Origin: a virus
Length of the DNA stretch: 38,144 nt
Direction: 5' to 3' (one strand)
Virus record (IMG/VR): IMGVR_UViG_3300050821_001316
Span: 1 to 38,144 of that record
Every line of letters begins with the position of its first letter. Positions within the stretch are counted from its first letter, which is position 1. The notes under the pieces were generated by a model. That model did not search any database, was not told the origin of the DNA, and saw only the letters and a program-made list of their open reading frames with translations. Below are positions 25,007-31,712 of this stretch, in pieces. The translations under genes were made by a program, and so were the position numbers.

Positions 25007-25125
25007 AGCAAAAACTCCTGTGGACGCTGCTTCTCGTCAGCACGACCGTCGCCGCGCTGCCGCTGCTGCCGTGGATCACCAACGAAGGCCCGATCGGATT
25101 GGGACTTACATACTTAACTCCCTGA
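25003..25125 (+). CDS. 40-aa membrane / signal-anchor peptide
   Basis: ATG 25003 overlaps the lipoprotein stop (ATGA). The 40 residues start MKQKLLWTLLLVSTTVAALP, a hydrophobic helix after a basic N-terminus, which could be a signal anchor or a secreted peptide. The small C-terminal part is Gly/Pro-rich. Coupling and hydrophobic design support a real gene, perhaps a lysis regulator; this is inference. Confidence 0.55.
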   Translation: MKQKLLWTLLLVSTTVAALPLLPWITNEGPIGLGLTYLTP

Positions 25126-25141
25126 CAACAAGGAGTAGACA

Positions 25142-25486
25142 ATGAGCCGATATGATTTTTGCTGGAACGAGCGCGAGCATGAAGATCAGGCTCGCCGCGA
25201 TGCTCGCTGGGGCCATCGCGACTACGATATGTACGACAGATGGGCCGACGATCCGTGCAAGGCAGTCTATACGGAGGAATACGACCGCGAACGCCGAGCC
25301 ATCGAGCGTCGGCAAGAGGAACGTGAAGAGGAACAGCGCGCTCAAGAGCGACAGGCGCTGGCACGATCTGAGCGAGAGGCCGAAGAGGCGGACTACAACG
25401 CCCAATATCTCGCGCAGATGGAACGCCACTATTACGAACAGCAACAGCAGCAATACCCGGAACCACAAGAGCCGGAGTCACGGTGA
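25142..25486 (+). CDS. Glu/Arg-rich helical protein
   Basis: 114 residues with AAGGAG just upstream. The N-terminal 40 residues are aromatic and acidic (MSRYDFCWNEREHEDQARR) and include two Cys. From about residue 45 to 95 Glu and Arg dominate with no Gly or Pro, the signature of a single stable alpha helix. The tail is Gln/Tyr/Pro-rich. Similar small proteins starting SRYDFCWNER seem common in phage genomes, with no known function. Its TGA overlaps a GTG that starts a 23-residue ORF. Confidence 0.65.
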   Translation: MSRYDFCWNEREHEDQARRDARWGHRDYDMYDRWADDPCKAVYTEEYDRERRAIERRQEEREEEQRAQERQALARSEREAEEADYNAQYLAQMERHYYEQQQQQYPEPQEPESR

Positions 25487-25554
25487 CCGAGGTAGTCATA
25501 TATATAAATCCCATTGGATTCATGTGCCAGTACCTGCTGTGGCTGTGCGTATGA
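25483..25554 (+). CDS. 23-aa hydrophobic micro-ORF
   Basis: GTG 25483 lies in a GTGA overlap with the preceding stop, and its own TGA overlaps the next ATG. The 23 residues (VVIYINPIGF then CQYLLWLCV) are almost entirely hydrophobic and could span a membrane. It is too short for normal gene callers. Support comes only from the coupling on both sides and the membrane-like composition. Confidence 0.4.
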   Translation: MTEVVIYINPIGFMCQYLLWLCV

Positions 25555-25613
25555 CCGCCGACGAGCTGCTCGATCTGATGTGGCTGGGCTACGAGGTCGT
25601 CTGGAACAAATGA
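25551..25613 (+). CDS. 20-aa micro-ORF
   Basis: ATG 25551 overlaps the stop of the 23-residue ORF (ATGA), and its own stop overlaps the next ATG at 25610. The product starts MTADELLDLM and has amphipathic character with four aromatic residues. It may be a leader whose main job is to couple translation to the next gene, or a micropeptide. No sequence test of function is possible here. Confidence 0.4.
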   Translation: MTADELLDLMWLGYEVVWNK

Positions 25614-26362
25614 ACGTCCTGATCGCTGACGTCCACGTCGCGCTGATGAACGAGAGTACGGTTGTCTCGGACGCCGACGTCATCGCCGCGATCAACGGGC
25701 TGGAGACGCAGGTGCATCGAGACTTCGCGCCCGTGTGGGGAATCAATGCGAACCTTGGGTTCGTACCCAAGGGGACTGCACCGGAGCCTGGATGGTGGTG
25801 GCTGACGATCCTCGACGATTCGGATCAGGCTGGGGCGCTCGGATACCATGATTTAACAGATACCGGTCTGCCTCTCGGCAAGGTGTTCGCCAAGACGGCG
25901 CAGCAGAACGGCATCTCATGGACCAGCACCGCGAGTCACGAACTGCTCGAAATGCTGGCCGACCCTGAAATCAATCTGTCGGTGTTCGTGCAGTCGAGCA
26001 ATACGGTTGGCGTGCTGTACGCCTACGAGACGTGCGACGCCTGCGAGAACGACAGCTACATCATCGACACGATAGACGTTTCAGATTTTGTCTATCCGGC
26101 GTGGTTTCAGCCATCGCTTCCGACCGGGACGCAATTGGACTACATGAAACTTATCACGCAGCCGTTGCAATTGCTCGCGGGCGGCTACATCGGCATATAC
26201 AACGTTACCAGCGGTTCCGGGTGGCAGCAGATCACCGCCGACAAGTCTCCCGCCGCGATGTACAAGGCCCGCGCCCCGGTGGGCAGTCGGCGCGAGCGAA
26301 GGAAAATTCCACGCGACCAGTGGATGCGCAGCAAAATACAAAGGACCGGCCATGCAATTTGA
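25610..26362 (+). CDS. Putative metalloprotease-like protein (SHELLEML motif)
   Basis: 250 residues from ATG 25610 (ATGA overlap); upstream codons in the same frame belong to the micro-ORF region. The centre reads TASHELLEMLADPE (residues 107-120), where H110 and E111 resemble an HExxH start, but the second His is Glu (HELLE). Downstream AYETCDACENDSY offers acidic and Cys ligands. I recall a phage/bacterial family with the same (A)SHExLExLADP signature, function unknown. A zinc-dependent hydrolase is a fair hypothesis. The C-terminus is basic (RRERRKIPRDQW). Confidence 0.5.
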   Translation: MNVLIADVHVALMNESTVVSDADVIAAINGLETQVHRDFAPVWGINANLGFVPKGTAPEPGWWWLTILDDSDQAGALGYHDLTDTGLPLGKVFAKTAQQNGISWTSTASHELLEMLADPEINLSVFVQSSNTVGVLYAYETCDACENDSYIIDTIDVSDFVYPAWFQPSLPTGTQLDYMKLITQPLQLLAGGYIGIYNVTSGSGWQQITADKSPAAMYKARAPVGSRRERRKIPRDQWMRSKIQRTGHAI

Positions 26363-26537
26363 AATTGTCGTAACGCTGGAGGCACCCGGTCTCATCGAGG
26401 TGTTGACAGCGATCAATGGAAACATCGCCGCACTCGTCGCGCAGGGTAGTCAGGATGCGATCGAGGAATCTGCGGCAAAAAGTATCAGTCAAGCAACTGC
26501 TTCACTGACATCTGCAATTCCGGCAAAAGCCGGCTAA
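26352..26537 (+). CDS. 61-aa Ala/Ser-rich small protein
   Basis: 61 residues with AAAGGA upstream, overlapping the previous gene by 11 bases. A short strand (FEIVVTLEAPG) is followed by helical Ala/Ile/Ser sequence ending ATASLTSAIPAKAG. The C-terminal half resembles that of the next gene (ATASLTAALPTPA), suggesting a small paralogous pair. No function is recognised. Confidence 0.55.
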   Translation: MQFEIVVTLEAPGLIEVLTAINGNIAALVAQGSQDAIEESAAKSISQATASLTSAIPAKAG

Positions 26538-26552
26538 CACAAGGAGAAACAC

Positions 26553-26834
26553 ATGGGACAAGGTTCACAGGATCTGCAAACCGCAGTCACCGCACTGCAA
26601 GCGGCTGTAGCGCTGGCCGTGACGTTCATCCAGGCAGTACCGGCGTCCACCGCTGCGGCAGTCGCAGCGCAGGCTTCGGGCGACGACGCGGCGGCTGAAG
26701 CCGTATCGAAGACCGTTGCGGCGGCGACCGCTTCTCTGACGGCAGCGTTGCCGACCCCGGCGGTTCCGGTTCCTCCGCCTGCGGCTGTTGCTGCGGCGAA
26801 GGCTGCCATCGCCAAGATGGCTGCATTGCGGTAA
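26553..26834 (+). CDS. 93-aa Ala-rich helical protein
   Basis: 93 residues with AAGGAG and a good spacer. Nearly all Ala/Val/Thr/Gln in amphipathic helices, broken by PTPAVPVPPPAA near the C-terminus. Small Ala-rich proteins like this are frequent beside phage tail genes, with unknown roles. It shares the QGSQD and ATASLT segments with the previous gene. It has no clear transmembrane helix. Confidence 0.6.
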   Translation: MGQGSQDLQTAVTALQAAVALAVTFIQAVPASTAAAVAAQASGDDAAAEAVSKTVAAATASLTAALPTPAVPVPPPAAVAAAKAAIAKMAALR

Positions 26835-26845
26835 GAAACACCAGC

Positions 26846-27394
26846 ATGGCCTCTCGGGTGTCCGTCGAAAGGAAGTTTTTTGACTCGCACCCGGGAGTTC
26901 CTTTCGATGAGGCGTGGCACAAGCCGACCGTCGTAACGGTGCCCAAGTTTGCGGTCGAGCAATACATGGACGTGCTGCCCGAACTGCGCTTGCTCCTACC
27001 CGAGCACTGGGCAGAAATCGCGCTGGACAAGGGAACGATCGCGCTGTCGCCGGACTATGCGACCTATGAGGCGATGGCGAAGGCTGGCATCCTGCACCTC
27101 GTCACCGCGCGCATCGTGGACGAGCTGGTCGGATACCACCTCTCGATGATCCGCGCGCACCTTCACTACAAGGCGAGCCTGACGTGCTTCACCGATGTCT
27201 TCTACCTCAAGCCAGAGCATCGCAAGGGCATGACCGGCTATCGAATGCTCAAGTTCTTCCGCGACAGCGTGAAGGAACGCGGGGTGCAAAAGGTCTACAT
27301 GGGCACCAAGCTCGCGCACGACATCGGGCCGGTGCTCGAACGACTCGGGTTCAAGCCGATCGAGCGCCTATATACTCAGGTGTTCGATGAATAG
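26846..27394 (+). CDS. GNAT-family acyltransferase-like internal virion protein
   Basis: 182 residues reading as a GNAT fold: strand-rich centre (ILHLVTARIVDELVGYHLSM), then LTCFTDVFYLKPEHRKGMTGYRMLKFF, where EHRKGMTGYRML sits where the acetyl-CoA loop (Q/RxxGxG/A) normally lies, and a C-terminal PVLERLGFKPIERLY, a typical GNAT ending. Such domains occur in short-tailed phages as internal virion proteins, and the next three genes look like ejection proteins, which supports that role. Acyl transfer to a host or phage target is the alternative. Catalysis cannot be judged. Confidence 0.65.
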   Translation: MASRVSVERKFFDSHPGVPFDEAWHKPTVVTVPKFAVEQYMDVLPELRLLLPEHWAEIALDKGTIALSPDYATYEAMAKAGILHLVTARIVDELVGYHLSMIRAHLHYKASLTCFTDVFYLKPEHRKGMTGYRMLKFFRDSVKERGVQKVYMGTKLAHDIGPVLERLGFKPIERLYTQVFDE

Positions 27395-28448
27395 GCTTCG
27401 CTTATACCTCACGCTTGGACTGGGCACCGTAGGCTCGATCATCGGCATCGCCTCGGGGGCAAACAGCCTGCTAGGTGGCGGCGGGGGCGCTCCGGGGACC
27501 GGCGGGGGCGCGAGCAGCACCTATCAGCCGGGAGGGCAGCCGCAAGCCGACCAAGGATGGCAGGGGCTCCTCCAGCAGTTCCTTGGCGGCCAGGGCGGCG
27601 AGTCGGGAGCGATCCAGCCGCAGATCGCGCAGGCGTTCCAGCAGTTGCTCGGAATCCCTACATCTGGCGTCTCTCAGGCTGGGCAGCAGGCCGGTCAGCA
27701 ATACGGCGGATTGTCGCAGCTCGCCCAACAGTACCAGCAGCAGATGCAGGGTCAGGCCGGCGTCAACCAGGGTGCGCAGCAAAACCTGATGAACGCCGGC
27801 AACCAGCTCTGGCAAACCGCGCAAGACCCGCAGCAGCAGCTCCAGCAGCAGCTCCAGCAACAGGTCACGGATTCATCGCGCGCGAACGCTTCGGCGGCTG
27901 GTTTAGGCACCAGCGCGCAAGGTGTCGGAACCGAGAATCAGGCGATGCAAAACTTTCTCCTAAATTGGCAGAACCAACAGCTCGGCAGACAAGCGACCGG
28001 CTTGCAGGGCATGGCCGGCGCGTACCAAGGAGCCGGCCAGCAGGGGCAGCAGGCGGGGCAGAACCTCGCCGGCTCGATGGCCTTCGGGGCTATGCAGCCG
28101 CAATACACGCTCCAGCAGGGCAACGTACCGTTCCAGCAGGCCCAGATGGCGGCGGGCGCTCCATTTGGGTACGCGAACCAGTACAGCGGGGCGGAGGGCG
28201 CGCTGTTGCAGCAGATGATGGGCGGCATGGGCGCGATCGACCCCTATCTCGGACTCGGCCAGAGCGCGAGCCAAGCTGGATTCGGCCAGCAGCAGACCGG
28301 ACTCAACAACCTGACGACCGGCTTGGGGCAGTTCGGCAATCAGATGAACAATCCCGGATCGTGGTTGAGCCAGCTTTTCAGCGGCGGCGGCCAACAAGCT
28401 AGCCAACAGCCGGGTGACGTTTTCGGCGGGAATTGGGGGCCGGTGTAA
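27387..28448 (+). CDS. Gln/Gly-rich internal (ejection) protein with YLTLG tag
   Basis: 353 residues overlapping the previous gene by 8 bases. The tag MNRLRLYLTLG is followed by a Gly/Ala/Ile membrane-active stretch (LGTVGSIIGIASGANSLLGG). The rest is exceptionally Gln/Gly/Ala-rich with long helical repeats (QQLQQQLQQQV). These are features of pore- or tube-forming ejection proteins that are packed in the head and injected with the DNA. No enzyme domain is visible. The stop TAA overlaps the next ATG. Confidence 0.65.
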   Translation: MNRLRLYLTLGLGTVGSIIGIASGANSLLGGGGGAPGTGGGASSTYQPGGQPQADQGWQGLLQQFLGGQGGESGAIQPQIAQAFQQLLGIPTSGVSQAGQQAGQQYGGLSQLAQQYQQQMQGQAGVNQGAQQNLMNAGNQLWQTAQDPQQQLQQQLQQQVTDSSRANASAAGLGTSAQGVGTENQAMQNFLLNWQNQQLGRQATGLQGMAGAYQGAGQQGQQAGQNLAGSMAFGAMQPQYTLQQGNVPFQQAQMAAGAPFGYANQYSGAEGALLQQMMGGMGAIDPYLGLGQSASQAGFGQQQTGLNNLTTGLGQFGNQMNNPGSWLSQLFSGGGQQASQQPGDVFGGNWGPV

Positions 28449-30013
28449 TGGCCTATGAGGGCGGGTATACCAGCGCGGTAAACTCGGCGTCGCGTCGCAG
28501 CCAGGAGGACGCGCAGACGCAGCAGATCCTTCAGCAGATCGCTCAAGCCGGCTGGAAACAGCAGCAACTCGAAGAAGAAAAACAGAAGCAGCAAACGCTC
28601 GACGCGGCCAAGTTCCAAGCCGCGCGGGACACCCAGCTCGGCCCACCGCCGCAACAGATGGCCCCCGGCCAGCCTTCCCAGCCGATGCAGCAGCCACCGC
28701 CGCAACAGGGACAGACGCCGGGGCCGATGCCGCCGCCGATCGGCGCGCAACCGCCCCAAGGTGCCATGCAAACGCCGCCACAACCGGGCGCTGGCGCTGC
28801 GCCACCGACACCCATGCAGCCACCGCCGCAAGGCTGGAGGCCGAGCGCTGCCGCACCGCCGTCGCTGGGCGGTCAACCGCCGCCCGGGCCCGACGGTAAG
28901 CCGCAGCAGATTGGTCCGCCTCCGATGGGCGGTCAGCCAGAAACCATCCTACCGCCACAGCTTCAGACGATGGATCAGGCGATCAAGGTCGTCGAGAAGA
29001 TGAAGCTGCCGGATGACCAGAAGTGGCCGGTGCTTCAGGCGATGGGCGAGATGATGTCCAAGCAGAACAAGGAAAAACTCGAAAAGTACGCGATCGACGA
29101 GAAGGTCAAGGCGGCTGGCGTTGCTGCAATGCGGGAGGAACGGCTGCGACTGGAGGGTGGGGAAAAGCTACGTCAGGGTCAGGAAAAGATCGACATCGCC
29201 GACAAAAAGAGTGCCGGGGGTGCGGGCTTCTTGACCGAGGAAGCGATCGACTTGGCGGCGGAGCGGTTCCGGCGCACCGGGGTCATGCCGGCGATGTACC
29301 GCGATCAGAAGGGTCGCGAGATGATAATGAATCGCGCGGCAGAGCAAGCCAAGGAAAGCGGGCAGACGTCGGGCGACGTCGTATCAGGACAATTCGACCT
29401 CAAAGCCGTCCAAGGCGCCTACAACCAAGTGACGAAGGATCTGACCGCGATCCGCCCGTACAAGGTCATGCTGGACAAGAACGCCGACATCGCGAAAACC
29501 TTGGCCGAGAAGGCGATCGCCACCGATGCCAAGTTCGCGAACAAGCCGCTCAATTGGCTGCGCCAGAACGCGAGCGACAACCCGGACGTGGCCGAATACC
29601 TCGCCCAGATGGTCATTGTCTCGACTGAGGCCGCGCGCGTGCTGAACAATCCCCGGCTGGTCGGGCAGCTTACCGACTCGGCGCGGCATGAGATGGAAGG
29701 CGTTATCAGCGGCGACATGCCTCTGGAAGCGACGAAGCGCGTGCTCGATCGGATGAAGTCGGACGGCACGAACCGCGTTGCGGCGATGGAAAGTGAAGCC
29801 GGCGACCTCAAAAAGAGGATGGCGGGGAAGGGCGCGTCTGGCGGTGCTGGATCCGGCACGGTCGACGAAACGGTCCTCAAGGGCGGCGTCAAGGTAAAGG
29901 GGCGCGGGACCGAGCAGGCACCCTACATGATTACCGGCGATGAGCAGTACGGCGCGATCGACTCGGGCAAGTTCTTTGTCGGCCCCGACCAGCAGCTCCG
30001 GAAGAAGCCGTGA
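28448..30013 (+). CDS. Pro/Gln-rich internal virion protein
   Basis: 521 residues from ATG 28448; upstream in-frame codons overlap the previous gene. Order: a Gln/Glu coiled coil (to about residue 60), a very Pro/Gln/Gly-rich linker (about 65-170), then a charged helical domain of about 300 residues and a small C-terminal beta segment. A long flexible linker plus helical domain fits an ejection protein threaded through the portal. The flanking genes are of the same class. No catalytic motif was found. Confidence 0.6.
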   Translation: MAYEGGYTSAVNSASRRSQEDAQTQQILQQIAQAGWKQQQLEEEKQKQQTLDAAKFQAARDTQLGPPPQQMAPGQPSQPMQQPPPQQGQTPGPMPPPIGAQPPQGAMQTPPQPGAGAAPPTPMQPPPQGWRPSAAAPPSLGGQPPPGPDGKPQQIGPPPMGGQPETILPPQLQTMDQAIKVVEKMKLPDDQKWPVLQAMGEMMSKQNKEKLEKYAIDEKVKAAGVAAMREERLRLEGGEKLRQGQEKIDIADKKSAGGAGFLTEEAIDLAAERFRRTGVMPAMYRDQKGREMIMNRAAEQAKESGQTSGDVVSGQFDLKAVQGAYNQVTKDLTAIRPYKVMLDKNADIAKTLAEKAIATDAKFANKPLNWLRQNASDNPDVAEYLAQMVIVSTEAARVLNNPRLVGQLTDSARHEMEGVISGDMPLEATKRVLDRMKSDGTNRVAAMESEAGDLKKRMAGKGASGGAGSGTVDETVLKGGVKVKGRGTEQAPYMITGDEQYGAIDSGKFFVGPDQQLRKKP

Positions 30014-31644
30014 ACGAGTGGGAGTCAGCGCCGATCGTCGGGGCTGAGGCTAAACCTGCTTGGGCGAGCGCTCCGGTCGTCAAACCAGCGGCCACGCCAA
30101 GCCCGCAGAAGCCTCCAGCAGACGAAGGCATGCTCGGCATGCTCAAGAAGGGTCCAGGGCTCATGCGCGAGGCTGTAGGGTCCGTTGCCGAGCCGGTTAT
30201 GGCGATGGGCTCGGGGATGGTCGCCAAGCCGGTTTCCGACGTCGCAGGGCTTGCGGCGACCGGCAAGGAAATGATTTCCCCGACTCCAGGCGGCGGCGAT
30301 CCGTCCGGATTCAAACGCGAGGTGCAGGAGTCGATGACCTATCAGCCGCGCACGAAGGCTGGTCAAGCGACGACCCAATACAACCCGCTGGCATTGATCG
30401 GGAAGCTCATCTCGTCGATGGCCGGCAAAGCAGGACAACTTGCTGCGCCGCCGCAAACGTCTGGCCCAGTGCAATCAGCGCTCGGATCTGGGCTCACAGA
30501 GGCGATTGAGCAAGCACCTGGTCTGCTCGGTGCCAAAGCTGGCGGCAAGCTCGCGGAAGGACTCCCGGCCAAGCAGGCGGCGCTCGACGTCGCCAAGGGC
30601 GAGAACGTAATGAAGGACACCGTGCGCGACACGGCGCAGGCGTCCGGCTACATCACCCCGCCAGAGCACGGCATCAAGTCAGGCGCGGCAGGGCTGGCCG
30701 GCAAATCCAAGGTCGAGAAGATCATCTCGGAAAAGAACGTCGACAACGCAACCGTGAAGCTCGGGGCCGAGGTCGGCACGCCCGAAGGCGGCAGCCTTAG
30801 CAAAGAGGAATTCGCGCGCCTCAAGGATGAGGCCGGCAAGGACTACGAGGCGATGACTGCCGCTGCCGGCCCGAAGCTGGAACCGACGCCAGCATTCCGG
30901 TCCGCGATCCAGGCGACGCTTAAAGGGATCGACGAAGCGCTGGAGCGTAACCCGGAAGCCAATGCGCCGCTGAAGACATCGCAACGCCTCTTGCGCGCAT
31001 TCGAGAAGCAGACCGACTTTCCGACCGAAGCAACCTTAAAGGATATTCAGAATCAGCGGAAATGGGCCAAGGCTGACTTTCAGAAGGGCAACAACGAGAC
31101 GGCCACCGCGCGGCTAGGCATCGCCAACAAGCTCGAAGATATGTTTCAGGAGAACCTTGCCAAAACCGGCGATCAGGCTTTGGTCGACAACTTCAAGAAG
31201 GCGCGCGAGCGATTCGCCAAGATCTACCTGCTCGAACGGATCACCAACGACGCCACCGGCAAGGTCGACCTGACCAAGCTCGCGTCGCTGTCGGACTCGA
31301 AAGCCTACAAGGGCGTCCTGACGGGGGCGTTCAAGGATGCCGCCGACTTTGCCAAGACCTATCGCAAGGCCGCGCAAAAGTCGACCGGCGAGGCAGCGCC
31401 ACGGCTGACCGTATTCGATGGCATGTTTGCAGCCGGCGCGCTCGGGAGTATGCACCCCGGGATGATCGGCGCGTCACTGGGCGAGATTGGCGGTCGGCTC
31501 GCGGTCCCGGCGATGGCTGGACGCGGAATGCTCCAGAACAAGACACCGTCCTACCAAGCGAGCAAACTACCGCCGCAGCTTGTCCGCGCGCTCGGCATTG
31601 GCACCGGAGCCGAAGCACAACAACTTCAGCCGCCACCGCAATGA
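30010..31644 (+). CDS. Large helical internal virion protein
   Basis: 544 residues from GTG 30010 (GTGA overlap). The start WESAPIV...WASAPVV is a short doubled motif. A Gly/Ala/Met-rich part with weak hydrophobic segments (about residues 35-85) is followed by long charged helices, a Gly/Ala-rich hydrophobic part (MFAAGALGSMHPGMIGAS, about 466-483) and a Pro/Gln tail. Together with the two previous genes it forms a set of three large helical proteins typical of ejection complexes. No enzymatic motif is visible. Confidence 0.6.
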   Translation: MNEWESAPIVGAEAKPAWASAPVVKPAATPSPQKPPADEGMLGMLKKGPGLMREAVGSVAEPVMAMGSGMVAKPVSDVAGLAATGKEMISPTPGGGDPSGFKREVQESMTYQPRTKAGQATTQYNPLALIGKLISSMAGKAGQLAAPPQTSGPVQSALGSGLTEAIEQAPGLLGAKAGGKLAEGLPAKQAALDVAKGENVMKDTVRDTAQASGYITPPEHGIKSGAAGLAGKSKVEKIISEKNVDNATVKLGAEVGTPEGGSLSKEEFARLKDEAGKDYEAMTAAAGPKLEPTPAFRSAIQATLKGIDEALERNPEANAPLKTSQRLLRAFEKQTDFPTEATLKDIQNQRKWAKADFQKGNNETATARLGIANKLEDMFQENLAKTGDQALVDNFKKARERFAKIYLLERITNDATGKVDLTKLASLSDSKAYKGVLTGAFKDAADFAKTYRKAAQKSTGEAAPRLTVFDGMFAAGALGSMHPGMIGASLGEIGGRLAVPAMAGRGMLQNKTPSYQASKLPPQLVRALGIGTGAEAQQLQPPPQ

Positions 31645-31712
31645 TTGCTTTTATACTTTGGTGCCTGTTCGGGATTCTCGTCGCCATCGTCGCCAATCAA
31701 TTCAGTGAATGA
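31641..31712 (+). CDS. 23-aa transmembrane micropeptide
   Basis: ATG 31641 overlaps the preceding TGA, and its own TGA overlaps the ATG of the PurD-like gene; both junctions are ATGA. The peptide (IAFILWCLFGILVAIVANQ core) is one transmembrane helix with a short polar end. The double coupling and clean membrane helix make a real gene likely despite its size. Its function is unknown. Confidence 0.5.
   Translation: MIAFILWCLFGILVAIVANQFSE

Noticed and set aside
27960-28958. Long minus-strand open frame opposite the ejection-type genes
   Set aside because: Open only because of high GC; the product is Arg/Ala/Pro low complexity with no homology-like blocks, and the plus-strand genes are clearly coding.
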